DNA of 64,000 bases from Gelidibacter salicanalis (GTDB lineage: Bacteria; Bacteroidota; Bacteroidia; Flavobacteriales; Flavobacteriaceae), in NCBI RefSeq assembly GCF_016469035.1, contig NZ_JAEHJZ010000046.1, positions 1 to 64,000 on the forward strand. The letters run 5' to 3'. The notes beneath the pieces are model-generated. The model was not told the DNA's origin. It did not search any database and saw only the letters and a list, made by a program, of their open reading frames with translations. The stretch's first letter is position 1. Every line of letters starts with the position of its first letter. The position numbers were made by a program, and so were the translations under genes. Shown here one piece after another: positions 18,680-27,276 of this stretch.

Positions 18680-18732
18680 ATTTTTACGCTGATGAATATC
18701 AGACCAATAAAAACATTTAATACAATTTTATT

Positions 18733-19509
18733 ATGACACTTAATCTTACCAAACCCATCTGCTTTTTCGACCTTGAAACTACAGGCATCAATATTACAAA
18801 TGACCGCATTGTTGAGATTGCTATTTTAAAGGTCTTTCCTGACAGCAAAGAAGAACGGAAAACATGGTTGGTCAATCCGGAAATGCCAATTCCCGCTGAG
18901 GTTACGGCTATTCATGGTATTTCTGATGCAGATATAGCAGACAAGCCTACCTTTAAGGAATTGGCCAAGGAAATTCATACCATGGTTAAAGATTCTGATT
19001 TGGCAGGCTTCAATTCCAACCGTTTCGATATTCCGTTATTAGCGGAAGAAATGTTACGTGCAGAGGTTGACTTTGATATGAAAGGACGCGTGGCTGTTGA
19101 TGTGCAAACAATTTTTCATAAAATGGAACAACGCACACTTTCTGCCGCTTATAAATTTTACTGTGATAAAAATTTAGAGGATGCCCATAGTGCCGCTGCA
19201 GATACAGATGCCACTTATGAAGTCCTAAAAGCACAGTTGGCCAGATACGATGAACTGGAAAACGACACCAAGTTTTTGGCCGAATTCAGCTCTCGCAAAA
19301 AGTTTGCAGATTTTGCCGGATTTATCGTGTACAACAAATATAATGAAGAATGTTTTTCTTTCGGTAAGCATAAAACCAAGAGGGTAGAAGATGTCTTAAA
19401 TGAAGAACCCGGCTATTTTGGCTGGTTGCTTAATGCTGATTTTCCGCTGTATACTAAAAAAGTCTTGACGGCCATTAAGTTACGAGCGTTCAATAATAAA
19501 TTGGCGTAG
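18733..19509 (+). CDS. 3'-5' exonuclease, DnaQ-like (DEDD), with C-terminal DUF3820/ExoX-like domain
   Basis: A 258-residue nuclease that removes nucleotides from DNA 3' ends. Exo I is CFFDLETTGIN with D13 and E15, Exo II is GFNSNRFDIPLL, and Exo III is HSAAADTDATY. After about residue 185 a small extra domain (CFSFGKHKTKRVEDVL ... YFGWLLNADFP) resembles the C-terminal domain of exonuclease X and the stand-alone DUF3820 protein at 40312-40542. It is not fused to a polymerase, so a role in repair or as an editing subunit is inferred. The ATG start immediately precedes the first strand. Confidence 0.87.
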   Translation: MTLNLTKPICFFDLETTGINITNDRIVEIAILKVFPDSKEERKTWLVNPEMPIPAEVTAIHGISDADIADKPTFKELAKEIHTMVKDSDLAGFNSNRFDIPLLAEEMLRAEVDFDMKGRVAVDVQTIFHKMEQRTLSAAYKFYCDKNLEDAHSAAADTDATYEVLKAQLARYDELENDTKFLAEFSSRKKFADFAGFIVYNKYNEECFSFGKHKTKRVEDVLNEEPGYFGWLLNADFPLYTKKVLTAIKLRAFNNKLA

Positions 19510-19649
19510 TTCAGTTGGCAGTTGTAGGGTTATAATGGACGGTTAGGGAAAAAAGTAGCCTAAATGGAATAATTTGTAAGCCGAATTTTAACTGCTTTTC
19601 GCGAATCAGAAAGTCAGTGTTCAATACTAATATAAAATAAATTTACCAC

Positions 19650-20261
19650 GTGAAAATCATCTGCATAGGTCGTAATTATACGGAACACATCAAGGAGTTG
19701 GCCAATGAAAAACCGACAGATCCCGTGGTGTTCTTAAAACCAGACACGGCCATCCTCTTAAAAAAACAACCGTTTTTTATTCCTGATTTTTCCAATGATG
19801 TGCATCACGAAGTGGAGATTTTGGTCAAAATCAATAAGGTCGGAAAATACATTGATAAAAAATTTGCCCATAAATATTATGATGACATCGGTCTTGGCAT
19901 TGATTTTACAGCGCGCGATTTACAGCAGCATTTAAAAGATAAAGGCTTACCCTGGGAAAAGGCTAAAGCTTTTGATGGTGCAGCAGTCATAGGTGAATGG
20001 TTGCCAAAATCAGAATTTGAATCTGTAGATGCACTTAGTTTTACCTTAGAAAAAAATGGAACTGTTGTACAACAGGGCAATACAAGTCATATGCTTTGGA
20101 AAATTGATGAGCTTATAGAATATGTCTCAAAATATTTCACTTTAAAGATCGGAGACATTATCTTTACGGGAACCCCTGCAGGAGTTGCTAAGGTAGAAGC
20201 TAATGATGAATTGAGGGGGTGTATTGAAAACGTTGAAATGTTTAAAATAACAGTCAAGTAA
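19650..20261 (+). CDS. Fumarylacetoacetate hydrolase family protein
   Basis: A 203-residue FAH-fold enzyme. GRNYTEHIKEL is the family N-terminus; HHEVEILVKI carries the metal-binding His and Glu residues; GLGIDFTARDLQ, WEKAKAFDGAA and IIFTGTPAGVAKV are conserved. Members are divalent-cation-dependent hydrolases or decarboxylases of beta-keto acids, for example oxaloacetate or acylpyruvates; the substrate here is unknown. The start is GTG at 19650. The HPt-domain gene begins 2 bp after its stop and cinA follows, so the three form one operon. Confidence 0.88.
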   Translation: MKIICIGRNYTEHIKELANEKPTDPVVFLKPDTAILLKKQPFFIPDFSNDVHHEVEILVKINKVGKYIDKKFAHKYYDDIGLGIDFTARDLQQHLKDKGLPWEKAKAFDGAAVIGEWLPKSEFESVDALSFTLEKNGTVVQQGNTSHMLWKIDELIEYVSKYFTLKIGDIIFTGTPAGVAKVEANDELRGCIENVEMFKITVK

Positions 20262-20263
20262 AA

Positions 20264-20605
20264 ATGGAAAATAATTATAAACTCTATCGTGTTCGAGAGC
20301 TCGCAGATGGGGATGAGGATTTTGTTAAGGCACTTGCCGCTGCATTTTTGGAAGAAGTTCCGGAAGATGCCGCGCGTCTAAAAAAAGCGGTTGCTGAGGT
20401 AGATTATTATACGACCTATCAAGCGGCGCACAAAATGAAGCCAACTATTGATTTGTTTGAGCTTGGTGTTTTGGAAGATTTAATCGTCGTGCAGGATTGG
20501 GGTAAATTGGAAAAAAAAGAAGATGATGTTTCCGTGCAATTACAATCGGTTTTGGAGGCAATAGAAAAAACTGTTGAAGAAATTAAAAGTGATTTCAATC
20601 TCTGA
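20264..20605 (+). CDS. HPt (histidine phosphotransfer) domain protein
   Basis: A 113-residue, all-helical protein. The segment YTTYQAAHKMKPTIDLF matches the HPt signature, with H56 as the phosphorylatable residue. Such proteins relay phosphate between response-regulator receiver domains. No histidine kinase or receiver is encoded nearby, so its partners are elsewhere in the genome. The acidic N-terminal half is like that of bacteroidete stand-alone HPt proteins. It lies 2 bp after the FAH gene and overlaps cinA by one base, which suggests translational coupling. Confidence 0.8.
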   Translation: MENNYKLYRVRELADGDEDFVKALAAAFLEEVPEDAARLKKAVAEVDYYTTYQAAHKMKPTIDLFELGVLEDLIVVQDWGKLEKKEDDVSVQLQSVLEAIEKTVEEIKSDFNL

Positions 20606-21852
20606 TGTTAGCAGAAATCATAACCATTGGAGACGAAATTTTAATTGGACAAGTTGTTGATACCAATTCTGCATTTATCGCCAAACAACTTAATAAAATT
20701 GGGGTGTCTGTATATCAGATTACCTCTGTTCAGGATGATAAAGAACATATCTTAAAATCTCTTAGGGAAGCAGAGGAGAATGCAAGTATCATTATTCTTA
20801 CGGGTGGATTAGGCCCCACTAAAGATGATATCACCAAAAACACCCTTGCCGAATATTTTGACGATACCCTGTTAAGAAACGAGGCCGTTACACAAAATAT
20901 CAAGCGTCTTTGGGCTGATTTTGTCAATAATATTCCCACCCAAGTCAATTTGGACCAAGCGTTAGTGCCTTCTAAAGCACAAGTGTTAATGAATTTACAC
21001 GGGAGTGCCCCAGGCATGTGGATCGAAAAAGATGGTAAAGTGTTTATCTCGCTACCTGGTGTCCCATATGAGATGAGAGGATTGATTGACGATGTGGTAA
21101 TTCCGAAGTTAAGAAAGCAATTTAAATTCCCCTATATACAACATGACACCTTATTGACCTATGGTTTGGGTGAAAGCGCTTTAGCAGAACGTATAGAGGC
21201 ATGGGAAGACCAATTGCCTCACTATATAAAACTCGCGTATTTGCCTAGCTTAGGACGCGTGCGCTTGCGACTTTCAGGCAAGTCCATGGACAAACAAATG
21301 ATTCAAAATGAAATAAAACATCAAATAGCGTTGGTATTGCCACTAATTGAAGATGTCTTTGTGGGCTTTGAACGCGATGAGTCTATTGAAGCGGTTATTG
21401 GGAAACAATTAACCGCAATGGGTAAAACGGTGGCCACTGCAGAAAGTTGTACAGGCGGAAAAATAGCCGAATTATTTACGGCCAATGCAGGTGCGTCACG
21501 TTATTTTAAAGGCAGTGTAGTCAGCTACGCTACACAAGCCAAGATAGATGTACTGGGGGTTGACGCTCAGTTGATTGAAGAATTCTCAGTAGTCAGCGCA
21601 CAAGTGGCAGAAGCCATGGCTACAGCGGCCATAAAACTTTTTGATTCAGACTTTGCCATTGCTACTACAGGAAATGCAGGACCTGAAAAAGGCGATGCCG
21701 ATACTGAAGTGGGGAAGGTGTTTTTAGCTATTGCCACACGGGATAAGGTGTTTTCAGAACAATTTACGTTTGGAAACCATCGGCTTAAGGTGATTGATAG
21801 GGCAGTAAATAAGGCCTTTGAAATGCTTCAAAAAGAAATTTTAAAAAAGTAA
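20605..21852 (+). CDS. cinA: CinA-like protein (nicotinamide-nucleotide amidase / competence-damage protein)
   Basis: 415 residues with two domains: an N-terminal MoaB-like molybdopterin-binding fold (AEIITIGDEILIGQVVDTNS, TGGLGPTKDD) and a C-terminal PncC amidase domain beginning VATAESCTGGKIAELFT. The C-terminal domain deamidates NMN to NaMN in related proteins, and the N-terminal one is associated with ADP-ribose pyrophosphatase activity. The start ATG overlaps the preceding stop (ATGA-type junction). Gene order cinA-rpmB-rpmG-DUF4295-ftsY is one I recall from other Flavobacteriaceae. Confidence 0.93.
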   Translation: MLAEIITIGDEILIGQVVDTNSAFIAKQLNKIGVSVYQITSVQDDKEHILKSLREAEENASIIILTGGLGPTKDDITKNTLAEYFDDTLLRNEAVTQNIKRLWADFVNNIPTQVNLDQALVPSKAQVLMNLHGSAPGMWIEKDGKVFISLPGVPYEMRGLIDDVVIPKLRKQFKFPYIQHDTLLTYGLGESALAERIEAWEDQLPHYIKLAYLPSLGRVRLRLSGKSMDKQMIQNEIKHQIALVLPLIEDVFVGFERDESIEAVIGKQLTAMGKTVATAESCTGGKIAELFTANAGASRYFKGSVVSYATQAKIDVLGVDAQLIEEFSVVSAQVAEAMATAAIKLFDSDFAIATTGNAGPEKGDADTEVGKVFLAIATRDKVFSEQFTFGNHRLKVIDRAVNKAFEMLQKEILKK

Positions 21853-21861
21853 CAATATTAG

Positions 21862-21893
21862 TTTGTGGGTATTGTAAAGTTTTACTAAATTTG
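21862..21893 (+). promoter_or_regulatory. Promoter of the rpmB-rpmG-DUF4295 operon
   Basis: A -33 TTTG at 21862-21865 and a -7 TAAATTTG at 21886-21893 are separated by 20 nt, the best match to the bacteroidete consensus in the window. Transcription should start near 21900, about 30 nt before rpmB. Confidence 0.75.
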
Positions 21894-21930
21894 CAAACTG
21901 TTTTAAATAACATCATTAAAGTTAGAAAGA

Positions 21931-22167
21931 ATGTCAAGAGTTTGTGAACTTACTGGAAAAAAAGCGATGGTTGGAAACAACGTATCTCATGCGATGAATA
22001 AAACGAAACGTAAATTTGATGCAAATCTGATTAAAAAACGTTTCTATATTCCTGAAGAGGATAAATGGGTGACTTTAAAAGTTGCTACATCTGCATTGAA
22101 GACCATCAATAAAATTGGAATTTCTGCTGCGATTAAGGAAGCAAAATCTAAAGGATTTTTAAAATAA
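21931..22167 (+). CDS. rpmB: 50S ribosomal protein L28
   Basis: 78 residues beginning MSRVCELTGKKAMVGNNVSHA, the standard bL28 start, followed by NKTKRKFDANL and the basic C-terminal helix. A structural component of the large subunit. It is first in a three-gene ribosomal operon with rpmG and the DUF4295 gene, behind a strong consensus promoter. Confidence 0.98.
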   Translation: MSRVCELTGKKAMVGNNVSHAMNKTKRKFDANLIKKRFYIPEEDKWVTLKVATSALKTINKIGISAAIKEAKSKGFLK

Positions 22168-22224
22168 TAGCCAACAAGGATGAGGTTTCCGTAGTTGCGG
22201 AAATGATAAATAAAATATTTTACA

Positions 22225-22407
22225 ATGGCAAAAAGAGGTAATAGAATACAAGTCATATTAGAGTGTACTGAGCATAAAGAGTCTGGACAACCAGGAACTT
22301 CTCGTTACATCACTACAAAAAATAAAAAGAATACGCCAGATAGAATGGAGATTAAGAAATTTAATCCTATCCTTAAGCGTATGACAGTTCATAAAGAGAT
22401 AAAATAA
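22225..22407 (+). CDS. rpmG: 50S ribosomal protein L33
   Basis: 60 residues: [20 protein letters not shown], then [15 protein letters not shown] and [13 protein letters not shown], as usual for bL33. The zinc-binding cysteine pairs of the C+ form are absent; only C14 remains, so this is the zinc-independent type. It is 57 bp downstream of rpmB. Confidence 0.97.
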   Translation: MAKRGNRIQVILECTEHKESGQPGTSRYITTKNKKNTPDRMEIKKFNPILKRMTVHKEIK

Positions 22408-22452
22408 ATGTAGATTCCCATTTTCATGGGAATTGTAAAAATAAGTTTTCCA

Positions 22453-22605
22453 ATGGCAAAAAAATCAGTAGCATCGTTACAAACAGGATCTAAAAGATTA
22501 ACCAAAGCTATTAAAATGGTTAAATCCCCAAAAACAGGAGCTTACCAGTTCGTTGAACAAGTCATGGCACCTGAGTTTGTTGACGAATTCTTAAAGAAAA
22601 AATAA
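22453..22605 (+). CDS. DUF4295 small ribosomal protein (bL38-like)
   Basis: A 50-residue, very basic protein: MAKKSVASLQ, then KRLTKAIKMVKSPKTG and a short acidic end. Its position directly after rpmG and its MAKK start identify the bacteroidete family DUF4295. From memory, this family was seen as an extra 50S protein (bL38) in the structure of a flavobacterial ribosome; that part is recall, not sequence evidence. The start ATG is at 22453 and the stop at 22603-22605. A hairpin terminator follows within 21 bp, closing the operon. Confidence 0.9.
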   Translation: MAKKSVASLQTGSKRLTKAIKMVKSPKTGAYQFVEQVMAPEFVDEFLKKK

Positions 22606-22625
22606 ATATATACACTATATTTTTT

Positions 22626-22657
22626 AAAAACTGCTTTCATTTGAAAGCAGTTTTTTT
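22626..22657 (+). terminator. Terminator of the rpmB operon
   Basis: The stem CTGCTTTC (22631-22638) / GAAAGCAG (22643-22650) has a 4-nt loop and flanking A5 and T7 runs. It is a textbook rho-independent terminator. Confidence 0.95.
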
Positions 22658-22662
22658 ATGTC

Positions 22663-22670
22663 TATATTTG
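22663..22670 (+). promoter_or_regulatory. ftsY: Possible promoter -7 box for ftsY
   Basis: TATATTTG sits just past the rpmB-operon terminator. If used, it gives ftsY an unusually long leader of about 135 nt (start codon at 22815) with no open reading frame of note in it. Confidence 0.45.
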
Positions 22671-22814
22671 AGTTAAATATGACAAATTAGCAGATTGTAC
22701 TTTAGGGCAAGAAATTTGTTATCAGTTTTTTGTGCGTTAGCTTACAGGTTACCGCAATTTAGGCGTCACAACTAACATAAGACGTTATAACCAACTACAA
22801 CTAACTTAAAGACA

Positions 22815-23768
22815 ATGAGCTTTTTTAAAAAAATATTCTCTTCTGAAAAAAAGGAAACCTTAGATAAAGGATTGGAAAAATCCAAAGCTTCTTTTTTCAC
22901 CAAGCTCAATAAGGCCGTTGCCGGAAAATCCAAAGTCGATGAAGACGTTCTAGATAACCTGGAAGAAATTCTGGTAGCAAGTGATGTCGGTGTAAATACA
23001 ACCTTAAAGATCATTACAAGAATTGAGGAGCGGGTGGCTCAAGACAAATATCTTGGTACTTCTGAACTCAATCAAATTTTGAGAGAGGAAATTGCCGGAT
23101 TATTATCTGAAGTGGATAGTGGTGAAGCTACCGAATTTACAGTTCCAAAAGATAAAAAACCATATGTGATCATGGTGGTTGGGGTGAATGGTGTTGGAAA
23201 AACGACCACCATTGGTAAACTGGCATCCCAATTTAAAAAACAGGGGTTAAGCGTCGTTCTGGGTGCTGCTGACACCTTTAGGGCTGCAGCTATTGATCAA
23301 CTTCAAATTTGGGCAGACCGTGTAGATGTGCCCATGGTACGCCAAGATTTTGGGAGTGATCCAGCTTCTGTGGCTTTTGATACTCTAAAAAGTGGGGTCA
23401 ACCAAAATGCTGATGTAATTATTATTGACACCGCTGGGCGTTTGCATAATAAAGTAAACTTGATGAACGAGTTGACAAAAATCAAACGTGTGATGCAAAA
23501 AGTTATCGTTGATGCGCCTCACGATGTGTTGTTGGTATTGGATGGTTCTACAGGACAGAATGCTTTTGAACAAGCCAAACAGTTTACCGCAGCTACTGAA
23601 GTCACTTCTTTGGCAGTGACAAAACTCGACGGAACCGCCAAAGGTGGGGTGGTGATCGGAATTTCTGATCAGTTTAAAATTCCAGTAAAGTATATTGGGG
23701 TAGGCGAAGGAATAGACGATTTACAAGTCTTTAACAAATTCGAATTTGTCGATTCTTTCTTCAAATAA
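22815..23768 (+). CDS. ftsY: Signal recognition particle receptor FtsY
   Basis: A 317-residue SRP GTPase at the inner face of the membrane that docks ribosome-SRP complexes to the translocon. It has a short N-terminal NG-type helical region, the P-loop GVNGVGKTTT at 123-132, GAADTFRAAAIDQL, IIDTAGRLHNK and the closing TKLDGTAKGG. The long acidic N-terminal A domain of E. coli FtsY is missing, as is normal in bacteroidetes. It is the last gene of the plus-strand run bounded by the two inverted repeat copies. Confidence 0.97.
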   Translation: MSFFKKIFSSEKKETLDKGLEKSKASFFTKLNKAVAGKSKVDEDVLDNLEEILVASDVGVNTTLKIITRIEERVAQDKYLGTSELNQILREEIAGLLSEVDSGEATEFTVPKDKKPYVIMVVGVNGVGKTTTIGKLASQFKKQGLSVVLGAADTFRAAAIDQLQIWADRVDVPMVRQDFGSDPASVAFDTLKSGVNQNADVIIIDTAGRLHNKVNLMNELTKIKRVMQKVIVDAPHDVLLVLDGSTGQNAFEQAKQFTAATEVTSLAVTKLDGTAKGGVVIGISDQFKIPVKYIGVGEGIDDLQVFNKFEFVDSFFK

Positions 23769-23952
23769 TTGGTGCTTTAACTGTTGTCAAATTTCAATTT
23801 ATACTGAGAATGCCATAATTTACTATTTCTATATACCAACATTATAGTAGTCATACGTATTTGCGGTTTTAACTGCATCGAATCATTCTTCATAAAGTCT
23901 TAGGTTTAATTCAACGACCTCACCATAATTGATGGGTTTTTATTATTTTTAA

Positions 23953-24190
23953 GCATCAGTCCGGTATTATGACAGGTGAAAAGTTTACAAACCCCTTAAA
24001 GCATAATCTGGTTCGAGAACTTAAAAATGACACTTTGTTTTTGAAACCAATTTCACTGAGAGTGATTGGGCAAATTTAATTTAGAATAACGATTGTTTAT
24101 CAGTTAGTTACAATCAAGTCTTTGTTCTTTTCCCGATAGTTATCGGGACTATAAGCGCAGCGATCTTAATTCTTTATCGGACAATAATGA
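23953..24190 (-). repeat. Dispersed ~237-bp non-coding repeat, copy 2 (inverted)
   Basis: The reverse complement of this stretch aligns with 15064-15299 from end to end with roughly 90% identity and only short indels. One end reads ATCATTATTGTCCG and the other GCATCAGTCCGGTA, imperfect terminal inverted repeats. It carries the full palindrome CCCGATA-GT-TATCGGG at 24132-24147. Its left end lies 21 bp from the amidase ATG, so the amidase promoter must lie within or at the edge of the element. The preceding 23769-23952 holds nothing recognisable. Confidence 0.85.
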
Positions 24191-24211
24191 TTTTTAATAA
24201 AAATACCCACT

Positions 24212-25846
24212 ATGAAATATCTTTTAGTTTGTACTGCCTTTTTATTTGTCTTTTCCTGTAAGAATTCTCACAATACAACCAAGCCCACTACTGATACGGA
24301 TATCAGTGCTATTTCCACTAAGGAGTACACTGAATTTAAAGTTTTAGATTCCAAATATATTAACACTGATGAGCTATGGCAGCCATTTCATAAAGATCTG
24401 GAAGCGTTTACTGAAAAAGAATATCAGGCTTTGAAGCCGCTCATCTTAGAGCAGGATATTCCAACCTTACAAGCCCATATTCAAAATGGCAATCTGACTT
24501 ATGAAAATCTGACAAAATTTTACCTCTATCGCATCCGGAAATTTGATCGGGAGAATGCCTTGTCGTTAAATTCTGTCATTTCTTTAAATCCAAACGTTAT
24601 TTCTGAAGCTCAACAAAAAGACGAGGCATTAAAAAATAGGATGCGCAAACACCTAATCTTTGGAATGCCCATTCTTTTAAAAGATAATATCAATACAGCT
24701 ACTATGCCTACCACTGCAGGTGCTGTAGCCTTTCAAAATAATACCACTGCTGATGCGTTTATTGTTGAGCGCTTAAAGGAAAACGGTGCTTTAATTTTAG
24801 GAAAAGCCAACTTAAGTGAATGGGCGTATTTCTTTTGCGGCGATTGTCCTAGCGGGTATAGCGCCATTGGCGGTCAAACCTTAAACCCTTACGGTCGTAA
24901 AGTAATGGATACCGGTGGATCGAGTTCTGGGAGTGGGGTAGCAGTAGCCGCTAACTTCTGTGTTGCTGCTATCGGCAGTGAAACTTCAGGGTCTATTCTT
25001 TCGCCATCAAGTCAGAATTCGGTTGTCGGTTTAAAACCGACCATAGGTGTGTTGAGTAGGAGTGGTATTATCCCAATTTCTTCAACCCTTGATACCCCTG
25101 GGCCAATAACAAAAAATGTTACAGACAGTGCGATAGTCTTGGATGCCATGTTGGGGTATGATGGTAATGATTCTAAATCCATGTCTACAAATTGGGACAA
25201 TGGTTCGCTTTATGAAAATTTTGATGACCACACATTAAGAGGAAAACGTTTTGGTGCATTCAAAGAACTATTAGAAGACTCTTTATATGTGAGAGCGCTT
25301 ACAGATTTAAAATCGAAAGGAGCCATCATTATTGAGATTGATGAAGAAAAAGTTAAGCTCCCAGGGTTTATAAGACTTTTAAATTTAGACATGCAGAATG
25401 ATTTCCCTAGTTATGTTGAAGCTTCCGGAGATCCATCTCTACATTTAAAGTCCATTCAGGATGTTATCGCTTTTAATAAAAAAGATTCCATTACTACTAT
25501 GCCATACGGGCAAAAACTGTTTGAAGGTGTCGTTACCGATCGTGCATCAGAAGCTGAATTTGATGAGATTAAGACCATACTCAAAACCAACGGTCGATTG
25601 TTTTTTGACACCCCAATGGAAACTCTTAGTTTGCACGGATTTCTCTCTGTAAATAACTATCATGCGGGTGCTGCGGCCGTGGTGGAATATCCAGCTATTA
25701 CTGTGCCAATGGGGTATAAGGACAATGGCGAGCCAAAAGGCTTGACCTTTATAGCTAAACCGTTGTCAGAAAATGACCTCTTGTCATGGGCGTATGCCTA
25801 TGAACAGGCCTCCCACAGACGCATGGCTCCAAAGAATTATAACTAA
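24212..25846 (+). CDS. Amidase-signature lipoprotein
   Basis: A 544-residue exported lipoprotein. MKYLLVCTAFLFVFSC is a lipoprotein signal with C16 as the lipidated cysteine, so it is probably anchored in the periplasm. The Ser-Ser-Lys machinery of the amidase signature family is readable: K157 in ILLKDNIN, the GGSSSGSG stretch (235-242), and nucleophile S261 in ETSGSILSPSS. The signal peptide rules out GatA of the tRNA amidotransferase; a peptide or amino-acid amidase is more likely. It lies between ftsY and rimO, which I recall as adjacent in relatives, and directly behind a dispersed repeat, so it may be a later insertion. Confidence 0.85.
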   Translation: MKYLLVCTAFLFVFSCKNSHNTTKPTTDTDISAISTKEYTEFKVLDSKYINTDELWQPFHKDLEAFTEKEYQALKPLILEQDIPTLQAHIQNGNLTYENLTKFYLYRIRKFDRENALSLNSVISLNPNVISEAQQKDEALKNRMRKHLIFGMPILLKDNINTATMPTTAGAVAFQNNTTADAFIVERLKENGALILGKANLSEWAYFFCGDCPSGYSAIGGQTLNPYGRKVMDTGGSSSGSGVAVAANFCVAAIGSETSGSILSPSSQNSVVGLKPTIGVLSRSGIIPISSTLDTPGPITKNVTDSAIVLDAMLGYDGNDSKSMSTNWDNGSLYENFDDHTLRGKRFGAFKELLEDSLYVRALTDLKSKGAIIIEIDEEKVKLPGFIRLLNLDMQNDFPSYVEASGDPSLHLKSIQDVIAFNKKDSITTMPYGQKLFEGVVTDRASEAEFDEIKTILKTNGRLFFDTPMETLSLHGFLSVNNYHAGAAAVVEYPAITVPMGYKDNGEPKGLTFIAKPLSENDLLSWAYAYEQASHRRMAPKNYN

Positions 25847-25935
25847 GATTTTCATGCACATTATACTTGGAATGATTCATTTTTTCACATCCCAGAGAAA
25901 AATAAATCCTATCCTATAAATCGTAAATCATTACG

Positions 25936-25943
25936 TATCTTTG
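25936..25943 (+). promoter_or_regulatory. rimO: Promoter -7 box for rimO
   Basis: TATCTTTG matches TAnnTTTG and lies 20 nt before the preferred rimO ATG (25964). Confidence 0.6.
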
Positions 25944-25963
25944 CACACTTAATTTTTGTGGAT

Positions 25964-27271
25964 ATGAGAACGAAATCGCTTAAAAAGAATCGCATCAATG
26001 TGGTCACACTAGGTTGTAGCAAGAATGTATACGACAGTGAAGTCCTTATGGGGCAACTTAAAGCGAGTGGTAAAGATGTGGTACATGAAGAAGAAGGTAA
26101 CATTGTAGTGATCAATACCTGTGGCTTTATCAATAATGCCAAAGAAGAAAGCATCAATACCATTCTCGAATTTATGCAGAAAAAGGAAGATGGTGAAGTA
26201 GACAAAGTATTTGTTACCGGATGTTTGAGTGAACGTTATAAGCCAGATTTGCAAAAGGAAATCCCAAATGTGGACCAATATTTTGGAACTACGGAACTCC
26301 CCGGATTATTAAAAGCCTTGGGTGCAGATTATAGACATGAACTGATTGGAGAACGTTTAACCACGACGCCTAAAAACTATGCCTATTTAAAAATTGCTGA
26401 AGGTTGCGACAGGCCATGTAGTTTCTGTGCCATTCCGTTAATGCGTGGTAAGCATAAAAGTACACCCATTGAAAATCTTGTCATTGAAGCTGAAAAATTA
26501 GCCGCTAATGGCGTAAAAGAGTTGATCTTGATTGCTCAGGATTTAACTTATTACGGACTCGATATTTACAAAAAGCGTAACCTGGCAGAATTGCTGGAAG
26601 CGCTTGTAAAAGTTGATGGTATTGAATGGATCCGACTGCATTATGCTTTTCCTACGGGCTTCCCTATGGATGTGCTGGATGTTATGAACAGAGAGTCGAA
26701 AATATGCAATTATCTGGATATTCCTTTACAACATATTTCCGATACGATCCTTAAAAGTATGCGACGAGGGACGACTAAAGAAAAAACCACTAAGCTTTTA
26801 AATGAATTCAGAAAAACAGTTCCGGAAATGACCATCAGAACCACATTAATTGTGGGGTATCCTGGAGAGACAGAGGAGAATTTTCAAGAATTGAAACAAT
26901 GGGTTACCGAGATGCGTTTTGAGCGTTTGGGTTGTTTTACGTATTCTCACGAGGAAAATACTCACGCTTTTAATTTAGAAGATGATGTTCCGGAAGAGGT
27001 TAAAATGCAACGAGCCAATGAGATTATGGAAATCCAGTCGCAAATTTCATGGGAATTGAATCAGGCCAAAATTGGAAATGAATTTAAAGTAGTCATTGAC
27101 CGTAAGGAGGGCAACTATTTTGTTGGCCGTACAGAATTTGATTCGCCAGACGTTGATAATGAAGTGCTGATTGATGCCTCTAAATGCTATTTAAAAACAG
27201 GTGAGTTTACTACGGTAAAAGTTACTGAAGCGGAAGATTTTGATTTGTACGCGGAGGTTGTGGCTTCGTAA
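25964..27271 (+). CDS. rimO: Ribosomal protein S12 methylthiotransferase RimO
   Basis: A radical-SAM enzyme that attaches a methylthio group to the conserved aspartate of ribosomal protein S12. The 435 residues hold the N-terminal UPF0004 domain with cluster cysteines C18, C53 and C87 (TLGCSKN, NTCGFIN, TGCLSER), the radical SAM CxxxCxxC at C148, C152 and C155 (GCDRPCSFC), and a C-terminal TRAM domain. ATG 25964 is preferred; a GTG two codons upstream (25958) is also possible. It is followed within 10 bp by the decayed third copy of the dispersed repeat. Confidence 0.95.
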   Translation: MRTKSLKKNRINVVTLGCSKNVYDSEVLMGQLKASGKDVVHEEEGNIVVINTCGFINNAKEESINTILEFMQKKEDGEVDKVFVTGCLSERYKPDLQKEIPNVDQYFGTTELPGLLKALGADYRHELIGERLTTTPKNYAYLKIAEGCDRPCSFCAIPLMRGKHKSTPIENLVIEAEKLAANGVKELILIAQDLTYYGLDIYKKRNLAELLEALVKVDGIEWIRLHYAFPTGFPMDVLDVMNRESKICNYLDIPLQHISDTILKSMRRGTTKEKTTKLLNEFRKTVPEMTIRTTLIVGYPGETEENFQELKQWVTEMRFERLGCFTYSHEENTHAFNLEDDVPEEVKMQRANEIMEIQSQISWELNQAKIGNEFKVVIDRKEGNYFVGRTEFDSPDVDNEVLIDASKCYLKTGEFTTVKVTEAEDFDLYAEVVAS

Positions 27272-27276
27272 AGAAC

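Noticed and set aside
24008-24022. TGGTTCGAGAAC resembling a tRNA T-loop
   Set aside because: No acceptor or anticodon stems around it; it is part of the dispersed repeat.
24212-25846. GatA subunit of the tRNA amidotransferase
   Set aside because: The lipoprotein signal and the absence of gatB/gatC nearby point to an exported amidase.
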